Shown here in pieces: positions 1 to 5,656 of a stretch of DNA of 64,000 nucleotides (positions are counted from its first letter, which is position 1; each line of letters starts with the position of its first letter). Both the position numbers and the translations under genes were made by a program. The stretch covers positions 1 through 64,000 of the forward strand of contig JAOUOP010000035.1 in NCBI GenBank assembly GCA_029880325.1, read 5' to 3'. Below the pieces are notes generated by a model. That model did not search any database. It saw nothing but the letters and a program-made list of their open reading frames with translations, and was not told the DNA's origin. This stretch comes from Myxococcales bacterium (lineage in GTDB: Bacteria > Myxococcota_A > Polyangia > Polyangiales > JAFGIB01).

Positions 1-660
1 CCGGACTGCCGCCAGCGCGCCCGCGTCTCCCGACAGGCAGCACTCGCTGTTCCTCCGCCCCGGCATTCCCCGCATCACAGCTTCAGGCTCAGCACAAGCC
101 CGTCATTCGCCGAGGGCTTACACTACACGAGCCACGAAGCGCGCAAGGCGCTGTCACTCCTGTTGCGTGGCAACGGCAACATGCTCGAGCGCATTTTGTC
201 GCCCATCCAGCTCTACGACACCCCCGAGCTCGCGGAGCTTCAGGCGCTCGCGCGTGGGGCCATCTCGAAGCGCTTTTCCAGCCACTACAAGGGCTTCTTC
301 AAGGGCATGTGCCGCGAACATGGCCTCGCGGAGGAGCCGCGGGCCAAGACGCTCCTCTACGCCTATCGGGTCGCCCTGACCGGGATGCACCTCATGCGCA
401 CCGGAGAGCTGGTCGGCGACGTGGCCGTCACGGCTCCACTCTACGGCTTCGACTCGGTCGCCGAGCTGGCTGCGTTGAAGCAGGCCGGCACCGAGTACAT
501 CGCGCTGTCCCCCGAAGAGGATGCACAACATCGCGCCGGACTCAGCGAGCTCGAGGCCAAGCTGGCCGCCGCATGCGACGAGAGCAATCTCCCGGACCAG
601 CCGCCGAACGCGGAAGAATGCGAGGCCTGGCTGGTGGCACTGCGGCGCAGAGAGCTCTGA
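1..660 (+). CDS. YcgL-type (RNA-repair) nucleotidyltransferase, C-terminal part
   Basis: The reading frame is open from the left edge of the window, so the N-terminal catalytic part is missing. From about base 113 the protein matches the C-terminal helical region of the predicted nucleotidyltransferases of the YcgL/COG3541 group, which are linked to RNA repair. Visible landmarks in order are LLLRGNGNMLERILSP, an ISKRFSSHYKGFFKG block, a helix with YRVALTGMHLMRTGEL, and a late NLPDQPP motif. The first about 30 codons do not look like the family, so the true join upstream is uncertain. In this family the N-terminal polymerase-beta-like domain would add nucleotides to RNA ends; that domain cannot be checked here. 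It reads towards the minus-strand tRNA array and is convergent with it. The family call rests on motif recognition from memory. Confidence 0.6.
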   Translation, partial: PDCRQRARVSRQAALAVPPPRHSPHHSFRLSTSPSFAEGLHYTSHEARKALSLLLRGNGNMLERILSPIQLYDTPELAELQALARGAISKRFSSHYKGFFKGMCREHGLAEEPRAKTLLYAYRVALTGMHLMRTGELVGDVAVTAPLYGFDSVAELAALKQAGTEYIALSPEEDAQHRAGLSELEAKLAAACDESNLPDQPPNAEECEAWLVALRRREL

Positions 661-763
661 CGTCGCCTCGACCAGGAAAGAAAAGAGCTCCGCTGTGCAC
701 TACCTACACCACGGCGGAAATGGTTCTCGCCTCCCGGATTTGCACCGGGGCCTTCGGAGCTTG

Positions 764-835
764 CTCGAGGGGAGGGATTCGAACCCCCATCTGCGGAGTC
801 AAAGTCCGCGGTCCTGACCTTTAGACGACCCTCGA
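764..835 (-). tRNA. tRNA-Gln (TTG)
   Basis: Acceptor arms TCGAGGG/CCCTCGA, anticodon stem GCGGA/TCCGC with loop CTTTGAC, and T-loop TTCGAAT. The 3' CCA is not encoded. It is the last (most downstream) tRNA of the minus-strand array, five bases beyond Y RNA-like element A. Confidence 0.9.
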
Positions 836-840
836 ATGTC

Positions 841-1017
841 GAGGTGGGCGACGAGTGAGTTGAGAGACGTTACGGTCGGCGCGTCGACGCATCTCTGGCG
901 CCGGCTGGCCTCGCAGCCCACTCCGCGGGGGATCTGGGATCTGCTGTCGCTGTGTCCCTCGCGGGACCTTCGCTACCTTAGGACCGTTATGTAGTCCCTC
1001 ATGCATTCGCCCTCCTC
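841..1017 (-). ncRNA. Y RNA-like element A, with a 23S H69-like module
   Basis: The ends pair into a long stem: GAGG/CCTC, then GGGCGA/TCGCCC, an internal loop, and TGAGGGAC/GTCTCTCA. The 5' strand contains GGCGAATG, which fits the Ro60-binding motif I recall for bacterial Y RNAs (GNCGAAN0-1G, paired with a CNUUGNC-like strand; here CGTCGCC). It also shares GGGACTACAT with four other elements in the array. The enclosed module is unusual: 969-989 is identical to the universally conserved 23S rRNA segment just after H69 (ACGGTCCTAAGGTAGCGAA), and 869-877 supplies GACCGTAAC, so an H69-like stem GACCG/CGGTC forms with its two halves in permuted order. A GTCCC-GCGA-GGGAC hairpin lies inside. It starts three bases after tRNA-Thr. 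The shared stem is seen directly; Ro60 binding is inferred. Confidence 0.6.
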
Positions 1018-1019
1018 GG

Positions 1020-1091
1020 AGCCCCAGCAGGGAATCGAACCCTGTTCTCCTGGTTACGAAGCAGGTGCATCACCACGAATGCTTCAGGGGC
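1020..1091 (-). tRNA. tRNA-Thr (CGT)
   Basis: Anticodon loop TTCGTAA, T-stem CAGGG/CCCTG, D-stem GCAT/ATGC. The acceptor GCCCCTG/CTGGGGC has one T-T mismatch, and the anticodon stem has a C-C mismatch at its loop end. The discriminator is T, unusual for threonine, and only CC of the CCA is encoded. It lies directly downstream of the Ro60 gene terminator. Confidence 0.75.
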
Positions 1092-1098
1092 AAATGAA

Positions 1099-1132
1099 GG
1101 CGGGCCCCAGGCGTTGAGCCCCGGGGCCCGCC
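1099..1132 (-). terminator. Hairpin after the Ro60 gene
   Basis: Perfect 10-bp stem GGCGGGCCCC/GGGGCCCGCC with a 14-nt loop, placed between the Ro60 stop codon and tRNA-Thr. The T-tract is weak (TTCATTT), so it may attenuate or protect the mRNA end rather than stop all transcription into the downstream tRNAs. Confidence 0.55.
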
Positions 1133-1135
1133 CGT

Positions 1136-2737
1136 CTACAGCTCGGTCTGGTCGATCAGGTCAGCCCAGTGACGGGCGTCGCTACCGGCCTTCGCAAACT
1201 GGGCGACGATGTCGAACACCGTGTCCGAGAAACCTCCGACATTGAGGATGTCCGGACGATCGATCGCCTGCTTGTGGATGTTGGGCGTCAGGTCGATGCA
1301 GATCAGCTTTGCGCCCGGGTTGCGGGTACGAAGCTTCTCCCACTCCGAAAGCATGGCCGTGCTTCCGCCCCAGCCACCCAGTCCTCGCACGGCTCGTTGC
1401 GACTCGCCATGCGAGTCGATCCACGACTCGTTGTCCGAGACGAAGATGACCGTGTCGACCTTGGCCTTCTCGCGGCGCAGCAGGGAGAGCGGAGCGGAGC
1501 ACCGGGTGCCACCGCCGCCGATCTTCGCAAGCTGATCCGCAAGCGTCATGACCGAGTCACGCGGGTTGAGACGGACCTTGCAGACGTCCGTCTCGAACGG
1601 GATGACCCGGGCCTTGTCGTTCTGACGCAGCAGAGCTGCTGCGATCAGACCCGCCACGTCGATGCAGCGCACGACGCTGGTGGAACCGTGCCGGTGGCCG
1701 GTGATCGGCGACCACGCCATCGATCCGGACACGTCCGGACAGATGACCACGCGGCCTTCCAGGCGCGGCACGTTCGCCACGGCGTGCTCCATCGCGTCCT
1801 GTAGTGCGCTCTGCACCTGGCTCGGCACACCCGACGCAGCCTTCCACGCGACCAGGAGCTGGTACGGGAAGACCTTCGCCTTCCGCACCTCCTCCTGCGA
1901 CGCGAGCCGCGTTGCCACGATGCGCCGCAGGTCCAGGACGTCAAAGACGCCATGGCGCTGGTACGTGTTCAGGTTCATGCGCGTCTCGTGCCACCGGGCC
2001 CGCTTCGCGATTGCCGTCCACTCGGACTTGCCGAGCGGCAGGCCATCGAGCATGCGGTACGGCACGTTCGGGACCTCACCGTTGGCTTCGCCCTGCTTCC
2101 AGGCCTCGTACTTGCGCACGTCGCCCGGGAGCTTGTTCGCGTCGTACTCGCGATCGAGCAGGTAGCCGTACATGGCCTTCTGCTCGTCCGAGCTCGGCTT
2201 CGGGTGGACCATCTTCACGACGTCCGCCAGCGACGGGTCGTTGCCGATGGAGTCCCGGAACAGCTGCATCGCAGACCGCCCCGCCAGCCACTTCTGCACC
2301 TCGCGCTTCGGCGCGGTACCCAGGGACTTGCGCCCGAGCTGGCCCGAACGCAGCACCTGCACGAAGTTGCGCAGCATGCGACCGTTGTCGATGACCCGCG
2401 GGAAGACCTGCTTCATGAGCGCGATGCCCTCCGGACCCCGCGTGGACAGGTGCGCCAGCAGTACGGCCGGCATGTCCTTCATGAAGCCCCGCTCGCGCGC
2501 ATACACGGCAACCTTGGCCACGAAAGCCGGCTCGCACTTGCGCGCGTGATCCAGCACCAGGTCGAGCTGCTCGCGACCGCTCACGTAGAACGTGCTGCCG
2601 AAGCAGCCCGTCGCAGCGAGCTGTGCCAATGCGGTCCGCGAGTCGAGCTCGTAGGCCGGCGCGCCCTCGTGGTTGTGGCTGTTGGTGTGCGGCAGCATCT
2701 TGCCGCGCGTGCTACGGAACAGTTCCTTGAGTGCCAT
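1136..2737 (-). CDS. rsr: Ro60/TROVE domain protein (Rsr)
   Basis: A 533-residue bacterial Ro60 orthologue. The N-terminal two thirds is the HEAT-like TROVE ring that binds single-stranded RNA ends in its cavity and Y RNAs on its outer face. The C-terminal third is a von Willebrand A domain with a metal-ion site, DVSGSM near residue 340, followed by a conserved threonine and a GGGGTR segment. Length agrees with known bacterial and animal Ro60 (about 520-540). The start is supported by AAAGGAG a few bases upstream of the ATG. In known bacteria Ro60 works with Y RNAs and polynucleotide phosphorylase in RNA quality control and is often encoded beside rtcB. Here it sits inside a tRNA array that carries several Y RNA-like elements, which makes those RNAs its likely partners. 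Confidence 0.95.
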   Translation of the reverse strand: MALKELFRSTRGKMLPHTNSHNHEGAPAYELDSRTALAQLAATGCFGSTFYVSGREQLDLVLDHARKCEPAFVAKVAVYARERGFMKDMPAVLLAHLSTRGPEGIALMKQVFPRVIDNGRMLRNFVQVLRSGQLGRKSLGTAPKREVQKWLAGRSAMQLFRDSIGNDPSLADVVKMVHPKPSSDEQKAMYGYLLDREYDANKLPGDVRKYEAWKQGEANGEVPNVPYRMLDGLPLGKSEWTAIAKRARWHETRMNLNTYQRHGVFDVLDLRRIVATRLASQEEVRKAKVFPYQLLVAWKAASGVPSQVQSALQDAMEHAVANVPRLEGRVVICPDVSGSMAWSPITGHRHGSTSVVRCIDVAGLIAAALLRQNDKARVIPFETDVCKVRLNPRDSVMTLADQLAKIGGGGTRCSAPLSLLRREKAKVDTVIFVSDNESWIDSHGESQRAVRGLGGWGGSTAMLSEWEKLRTRNPGAKLICIDLTPNIHKQAIDRPDILNVGGFSDTVFDIVAQFAKAGSDARHWADLIDQTEL

Positions 2738-2809
2738 GACGGTCTCCTTTCATTCGCAGGTCGCGCCCTGGCAATCGAAGAAGGCTTTCGTGCGGGACCG
2801 CTTTCGGTC

Positions 2810-2884
2810 TGGTGTCTCCGAGGGGAATCGAACCCCCATTTCCGGATTGAAAGTCCGGCGTCCTGACCGCTAGACGACGGAGAC
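2810..2884 (-). tRNA. tRNA-Glu (TTC)
   Basis: Acceptor GTCTCCG/CGGAGAC, anticodon stem CCGGA/TCCGG with loop CTTTCAA, encoded CCA. Position 73 is A rather than the usual G of bacterial tRNA-Glu. First tRNA upstream of the Ro60 gene. Confidence 0.92.
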
Positions 2885-2889
2885 CTGCT

Positions 2890-2966
2890 TGGCGTCCCTG
2901 GGGAGACTCGAACTCCCGTTTCCGGGTTGAGGGCCCGGTGTCCTGGGCCGGCTAGACGACAGGGAC
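2890..2966 (-). tRNA. tRNA-Glu (CTC)
   Basis: Acceptor GTCCCTG/CAGGGAC, anticodon stem CCGGG/CCCGG with loop CCCTCAA, encoded CCA with G73. Position 33 is C instead of the nearly invariant U. Only five bases separate it from tRNA-Glu(TTC). Confidence 0.88.
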
Positions 2967-2967
2967 A

Positions 2968-3041
2968 TGGTGCGACTGGCGAGAATCGAACTCGCCCTTC
3001 CGCCGTGGCGGGGCGGCGTGCAGCCTGAACACTTCAGTCGC
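2968..3041 (-). tRNA. tRNA-Gly (GCC)
   Basis: Acceptor GCGACTG/CAGTCGC, anticodon stem CCGCC/GGCGG with loop CCGCCAC, T-stem GCGAG/CTCGC, encoded CCA. Position 33 is C, as in its two neighbours. One base separates it from tRNA-Glu(CTC). Confidence 0.88.
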
Positions 3042-3042
3042 A

Positions 3043-3128
3043 TGGCGGAGGACAGAGGAGTCGAACCCCAACGCCGAAGCGTCTGCCGGGTAGCGGCCGG
3101 CCGTGACGCCACCGTCACTTTGCCCTCC
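3043..3128 (-). tRNA. tRNA-Ser (GCT), atypical
   Basis: Acceptor GGAGGGC/GTCCTCC, long variable arm ACGC-TTCG-GCGT, encoded CCA. The anticodon stem GCCGG/CCGGC closes loop CCGCTAC, giving GCT with C at position 33. The T-stem has a T-T pair at its outer end. One base from tRNA-Gly(GCC). Confidence 0.75.
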
Positions 3129-3129
3129 T

Positions 3130-3228
3130 TGGAGAAAACAGAGTGGAGTCGACGGTTCTTGGAAAGGTCCAGCTCGCTGGAGCTTTCCGAGGTTCGTGAC
3201 GGGTCGAAGACCCTAGTCAACCCCGGTG
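3130..3228 (-). pseudogene. tRNA 3' remnant carrying a T-loop intron copy
   Basis: The T-loop intron at 3153-3219 is intact in structure, but only GGGGT upstream of it and a TCGACTCC...CTCCA tail downstream remain. No D-arm, anticodon arm or matching 5' acceptor strand exists between it and the adjoining tRNA-Ser(CGA). It looks like a decayed or deleted tRNA gene that kept its intron. A trans-spliced 3' half cannot be ruled out. Confidence 0.5.
3153..3219 (-). other. T-loop intron copy 1 (in tRNA remnant)
   Basis: A 67-nt insert with hairpin GGGTC-TTC-GACCC near its 5' end and a second hairpin with stem GGAAAG/CTTTCC under the invariant CCAG-CGAG-CTGG cap. The intron end AACCG can pair with GGTT at the upstream junction. 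Confidence 0.7.
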
Positions 3229-3229
3229 C

Positions 3230-3315
3230 TGGCGGAAGGTGGAGGAGTCGAACCCCTGCGCATGCACGCCCCCGGCTTTCGAAACCGGTGTGGCACCGCT
3301 GCCACTTCACCTTCC
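3230..3315 (-). tRNA. tRNA-Ser (CGA)
   Basis: Acceptor GGAAGGT/ACCTTCC, anticodon stem closing loop TTCGAAA, long variable arm, T-loop TTCGACT, encoded CCA with G73. Lies between Y RNA-like element E and the intron-bearing tRNA remnant. Confidence 0.88.
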
Positions 3316-3321
3316 AAGGCG

Positions 3322-3404
3322 GCGGCGAGGTTCAGCCGAGACACAAATCCGGTGCCCCGAGGGGCATTCCAGATCCCTGATGTAGTCCCGGCGGCATTCG
3401 CCGC
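3322..3404 (-). ncRNA. Y RNA-like element E, short hairpin module
   Basis: The ends pair GCGGCGA/TCGCCGC and then CCGGGAC/GTCTCGG. The 5' strand holds GGCGAATG and GGGACTACAT, the two blocks common to all four elements. The enclosed module is a simple hairpin, ATCTGG...CCGGAT with an inner stem TGCCCC/GGGGCA, and has no tRNA features. It begins directly after the GCC end of tRNA-Ser(GGA) and ends six bases before tRNA-Ser(CGA), so tRNA processing alone could release it. Confidence 0.6.
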
Positions 3405-3406
3405 GG

Positions 3407-3494
3407 CGGAAGCTGGAGGTATCGATCCCCATGCCCTTCCCAAGGGCACGCGCCCGCTTCCAACGGAGCCCGAGTCCCACTCGGTTCAGCTTCC
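3407..3494 (-). tRNA. tRNA-Ser (GGA)
   Basis: Acceptor GGAAGCT/AGCTTCC, loop TTGGAAG, long variable arm GCCC-TTGGGAA-GGGC. The T-loop is ATCGATA, with A in place of T54. CC but not A is encoded after G73. Confidence 0.82.
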
Positions 3495-3510
3495 TCGTTC
3501 TCACTCAAAT

Positions 3511-3586
3511 TGGTCGGGGTGGCGGGTTTCGAACCCACGACCTCCTGGTCCCGAACCAGGCGCGCTCCCAACTGCGCCACACCCCG
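3511..3586 (-). tRNA. tRNA-Pro (CGG)
   Basis: Acceptor CGGGGTG/CACCCCG, anticodon stem CCTGG/CCAGG with loop TTCGGGA, T-stem GTGGG/CCCGC, encoded CCA. First tRNA downstream of the HNH gene and its terminator-like hairpin. Confidence 0.93.
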
Positions 3587-3593
3587 TAAATCG

Positions 3594-3680
3594 AAAAAAA
3601 GAATCCCGGGGAGAGAGACAGCGACGTTGATGCACCTCGAGACCGCGATGGGTGCACTACGGGTCTGTCTCTCTCCCGGG
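3594..3680 (-). terminator. Large hairpin with T-tract after the HNH gene
   Basis: On the minus strand CCCGGGAGAGAGACAG pairs with CTGTCTCTCTCCCCGGG (one bulged base) around a loop of about 43 nt, followed by TTCTTTTTTT. It follows the HNH stop codon and precedes tRNA-Pro. The large loop is unusual for a plain terminator and could be a small structured RNA in its own right. Confidence 0.6.
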
Positions 3681-3691
3681 AGAGGTGGAAG

Positions 3692-4234
3692 TCAGCTGCG
3701 CGGCTCCGCCGCTTCCTCCTCCAATGCCCCGTGCCAGTAGAGCCAGTTGGTCCACGCCTCGGGGACAGAACATGCGGGGTCGATCCTGAATGCGACCACC
3801 GGCAGCCACTTGGGCTTCACGGGCTCCTTGCGAAGCCGCATGCGCGCCTGCTCCGGCGTGCGGTGACCCTTGCGGCCGTTGCATGCGATGCAGGCCATGA
3901 CGATGTTCTCCCACCGGGTCTTTCCGCCTTGGCAGCGGGGAACCACGTGGTCGTACGTCAGCCTGCTGAGCGGCAGCCTGCTCGAGCAGTATTGGCAACG
4001 AAAGCCATCACGCGTTGCGACGTTGATTCGCGAGAACTTCACGCCCCGCCGTCCGCGAACGGCCCGCAGCAAGCGAACGACCGCCGGCATCTTGATGCTG
4101 AAGGTCACCGAGCGGATGTCGTGATCGTACTCCTCGACGACCTCGACCTTTCCATCGAAGAGCATCGTGACGGCTCGTTGCCAGCTCACGACGCGGTGGG
4201 GCTGGTACCCCTGGTCCAATACGAGCGTCCGCAT
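3692..4234 (-). CDS. HNH endonuclease inside the tRNA array
   Basis: 180 residues. A C-terminal HNH module is clear: CQYCSSRLPLSRLTYDHVVP around residues 75-95, then ENIVMACIACNGRKGHRTPEQA. This gives the two zinc-binding CxxC pairs, the metal-activating DH and the HNH asparagine. The N-terminal 70 residues match the common HNH subfamily starting LVLDQGYQPHRVVSW. The start is fixed by AAAGGAGGTGCATC before the ATG. It is the only protein gene within the main tRNA block and shares its direction. Possible roles are a homing-type or mobility nuclease that spreads array segments, or a nuclease in repair; the sequence does not decide. A terminator-like hairpin follows. Confidence 0.9.
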   Translation of the reverse strand: MRTLVLDQGYQPHRVVSWQRAVTMLFDGKVEVVEEYDHDIRSVTFSIKMPAVVRLLRAVRGRRGVKFSRINVATRDGFRCQYCSSRLPLSRLTYDHVVPRCQGGKTRWENIVMACIACNGRKGHRTPEQARMRLRKEPVKPKWLPVVAFRIDPACSVPEAWTNWLYWHGALEEEAAEPRS

Positions 4235-4265
4235 GATGCACCTCCTTTCTGCTCGCGTTGACTGA

Positions 4266-4342
4266 TGGTGCGGACGGCAGGATTCGAACCTGCACGTTCC
4301 TGGTTTTGAAGCAGGTGCCTCTGCCAGTTGGGCTACGTCCGC
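4266..4342 (-). tRNA. tRNA with CAA anticodon on a class I body
   Basis: Acceptor GCGGACG/CGTCCGC, loop TTCAAAA, short variable loop, T-stem GCAGG/CCTGC, A73 and encoded CCA. The anticodon reads leucine codon UUG, but the long variable arm expected of tRNA-Leu is absent. Its body is nearly the same as the next three tRNA genes. One C-C mismatch lies in the anticodon stem. Confidence 0.78.
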
Positions 4343-4343
4343 C

Positions 4344-4420
4344 TGGTAGCCACGGGGGGATTCGAACCCCCACTGTCCCGGTTCTGAACCGAGTGCCTCT
4401 GCCAGTTGGGCTACGTGGCC
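4344..4420 (-). tRNA. tRNA with CAG anticodon on a class I body
   Basis: Acceptor GGCCACG/CGTGGCT (G-T first pair), loop TTCAGAA, T-stem GGGGG/CCCCC, A73 and encoded CCA. Leucine anticodon, short variable loop. One base from its neighbour, with the shared D-arm TAGCCCAACTGGCAGAGGC. Confidence 0.78.
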
Positions 4421-4424
4421 GTAG

Positions 4425-4498
4425 TACCCACGGGAGGAGTCGAACCTCCGCTTGTCGGATCCTTAGTCCGATGCCTCTGCCAGTTGGGCTACGTGGGC
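4425..4498 (-). tRNA. tRNA with AAG anticodon on a class I body
   Basis: Acceptor GCCCACG/CGTGGGT, anticodon stem TCGGA/TCCGA with loop CTAAGGA, A73, no encoded CCA. It reads as leucine CUU. An A34 outside tRNA-Arg(ACG) is rare in bacteria. Same D-arm as the two preceding genes. Confidence 0.72.
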
Positions 4499-4499
4499 A

Positions 4500-4542
4500 T
4501 GGTGCGAGCGGCCGGCGCCTCTGCCGATTGGGCTACGCTCGC
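4500..4542 (-). pseudogene. 43-nt mini tRNA: acceptor and D-arm only
   Basis: GCGAGCG and CGCTCGC pair perfectly and are followed by ACCA, but between them lie only the D-arm shared with the three previous genes and GCCGGC. The anticodon and T arms are missing. The intact acceptor stem and CCA are notable for a simple deletion product. Confidence 0.6.
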
Positions 4543-4546
4543 GAGT

Positions 4547-4622
4547 TGGTACGGGGAGTCGGGTTCGAACCGACGACCTCCTGTTTGTAAGACAGGCGCT
4601 CTTCCTGCTGAGCTATCCCCGC
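4547..4622 (-). tRNA. tRNA-Val (TAC)
   Basis: Acceptor GCGGGGA/TCCCCGT, anticodon stem CCTGT/ACAGG with loop CTTACAA, A73, encoded CCA. One base after tRNA-Met. Confidence 0.92.
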
Positions 4623-4623
4623 A

Positions 4624-4767
4624 TGGTTGCGGAGGCAGGATTTGACCGCTTGTGAAAAAGTCCAGCTCGCTGGAGTTTTTCGGAAGGGATAACGGGTCGA
4701 AGACCCTAGTTCACCTGCGAAGCACCGGCTTATGAGACCGGGCCGGGATACCAACACCCTCTCCGCA
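4624..4767 (-). tRNA. tRNA-Met (CAT) interrupted in the T-loop
   Basis: Exons 4624-4645 and 4713-4767 give acceptor TGCGGAG/CTCCGCA, anticodon stem CCGGT/GCCGG with loop CTCATAA, T-stem GCAGG/CCTGC, A73 and CCA. Removing the 67-nt insert restores a normal TTCAAAT T-loop. The anticodon stem lacks the three G-C pairs of an initiator. A CAT anticodon could also belong to a lysidine-modified tRNA-Ile. Confidence 0.85.
4646..4712 (-). other. T-loop intron copy 2 (tRNA-Met)
   Basis: 67 nt between T54 and T55. Hairpin GGGTC-TTC-GACCC, linker GTTATCCCTTCC, then stem GAAAAA/TTTTTC under cap CCAG-CGAG-CTGG, ending GCGG. The A/T-only lower stem is the clearest compensatory variant of the family. Confidence 0.75.
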
Positions 4768-4774
4768 ATGTGCT

Positions 4775-4850
4775 TGGCGTCCCCGGGAGGAGTCGAACCT
4801 CCACGGGCCCGGCTTCGGAGACCGGCGCTCTTCCATTGAGCTACGGGGAC
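4775..4850 (-). tRNA. tRNA-Arg (CCG)
   Basis: Acceptor GTCCCCG/CGGGGAC, anticodon stem CCGGT/GCCGG with loop CTCCGAA, G73 and encoded CCA. Confidence 0.92.
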
Positions 4851-4858
4851 ACGGACAC

Positions 4859-4934
4859 TGGCACCCACGGGGAGACTCGAACTCCCATCCTCCCGGTTCG
4901 TAGCCGGGCGCTCATCCAGTTGAGCTTCGCGGGC
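4859..4934 (-). tRNA. tRNA-Arg (ACG)
   Basis: Acceptor GCCCGCG/CGTGGGT with wobble pairs, anticodon stem CCCGG/CCGGG with loop CTACGAA, G73 and encoded CCA. This is the standard A34 tRNA edited by TadA. The 90 bases that follow (4935-5023) hold no complete tRNA. Confidence 0.9.
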
Positions 4935-5023
4935 ATGGCATCTCAAGACAGCGGGAGTCGCCGTCTCGGAGGGAGCGTGCGACCGACGAACACCGACCCT
5001 GCCGGGGTCGCGAACAAAGTGAG

Positions 5024-5185
5024 CACCCCCGGCAGGATTCGAACCTGCATCCACCGGTTTAGAAGACCGGTGCCCTTCCTGTGAACTAGGGTCTTCGACC
5101 CGTTATCAGGTCTGTACTCGTGCAGCTTCGCGGACTTGCGTCCACTCCGCTTCGCACGACTACAGCCATGGTGGGTCACGGGGGC
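5024..5185 (-). pseudogene. tRNA-Arg (TCT) broken by an insertion near the D-arm
   Basis: The 3' part is normal: anticodon stem CCGGT/ACCGG with loop CTTCTAA, T-arm GCAGG-TTCGAAT-CCTGC and CGGGGGT. The matching 5' acceptor GCCCCCG is found only at 5179-5185, and an 85-nt intron-like element in the opposite orientation (5083-5167) lies between. Removing it restores a plausible D-arm. As it stands the tRNA should be non-functional unless the insert can leave from the opposite strand sense. Confidence 0.6.
5083..5167 (+). mobile_element. Intron-like element in reverse orientation, copy 1
   Basis: Read on the plus strand it starts with the same block as the T-loop introns (GAACTAGGGTC-TTC-GACCCGTTATC). 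The second hairpin is different: CTGTA...TACAG enclosing TCGTGC/GCACGA and CGGAC/GTCC. It interrupts tRNA-Arg(TCT). Confidence 0.5.
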
Positions 5186-5200
5186 TCGGCCCTCAGGTCG

Positions 5201-5275
5201 TGGAGTGGCGGGGGGGAATCGAACCCCCCGATGCCGGTTTTGCAGACCGGCCCCTAGCCGATCGGGATCCGCCAC
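5201..5275 (-). tRNA. tRNA-Cys (GCA)
   Basis: Acceptor GTGGCGG/CCGCCAC, anticodon stem CCGGT/ACCGG with loop CTGCAAA. T73 as expected for cysteine, with encoded CCA. Confidence 0.92.
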
Positions 5276-5282
5276 GTGGTGG

Positions 5283-5357
5283 TGGTGCGCCCGGCGGGAT
5301 TCGAACCCGCTCCACCTGGTTGGAAGCCAGGCATGCAGCCGAGAACACCTCGGACGC
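5283..5357 (-). tRNA. tRNA-Gly (TCC)
   Basis: Acceptor GCGTCCG/CGGGCGC, anticodon stem CCTGG/CCAGG with loop CTTCCAA, T-stem GCGGG/CCCGC, encoded CCA. Confidence 0.92.
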
Positions 5358-5362
5358 GCTGA

Positions 5363-5438
5363 TGGTGGAGCCAGTGGGGTTCGAACCCACGACCTCCTGC
5401 TTGCAAGGCAGGCGCTCTCCCAACTGAGCTATGGCCCC
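5363..5438 (-). tRNA. tRNA-Ala (TGC)
   Basis: Acceptor GGGGCCA/TGGCTCC includes the G3-T70 identity pair of alanine. Anticodon stem CCTGC/GCAGG with loop CTTGCAA, encoded CCA. Confidence 0.94.
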
Positions 5439-5439
5439 G

Positions 5440-5578
5440 TAGGCCGGGCACGAGTCGACCGTTCGTGCAAAGGTCCAGCTCGCTGGAGCTTTGCAGGGTT
5501 GGTAACGGGTCGAAGACCCTAGTTCACGTGCGTCGGCCGCTTATAAGACGGCTGCTCTGACCCCTGAGCTACCGGCCG
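5440..5578 (-). tRNA. tRNA-Ile (TAT) interrupted in the T-loop
   Basis: Exons 5440-5458 and 5526-5578. Anticodon stem GCCGT/GCGGC with loop CTTATAA, T-stem GCACG/CGTGC. Joining the exons gives T-loop TTCGACT. The UAU anticodon reads AUA directly, which most bacteria read with a lysidine-modified CAU tRNA. The first acceptor pair is C-T, and no CCA is encoded. Confidence 0.8.
5459..5525 (-). other. T-loop intron copy 3 (tRNA-Ile)
   Basis: 67 nt. First hairpin GGGTC-TTC-GACCC; second stem TGCAAAG/CTTTGCA under CCAG-CGAG-CTGG. It ends AACGG, whose ACG can pair with CGT at the upstream exon end. Confidence 0.75.
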
Positions 5579-5579
5579 G

Positions 5580-5651
5580 TCCTCCTGGAAGGAGTTGAAC
5601 CTTCGTTTCCCGGTTATCAGCCGGGTGTCCTGGCCGTTGGACGACAGGAGG
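5580..5651 (-). tRNA. tRNA-Ile (GAT)
   Basis: Acceptor CCTCCTG/CAGGAGG, anticodon stem CCCGG/CCGGG with loop CTGATAA, T-stem GAAGG/CCTTC, A73. CC but not A is encoded. Confidence 0.88.
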
Positions 5652-5656
5652 GTGAT

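Noticed and set aside
5083..5167. A plus-strand tRNA interrupted by the reverse-oriented intron
   Set aside because: The flanks on the plus strand are only antisense tRNA-Arg; no plus-strand tRNA arms form.
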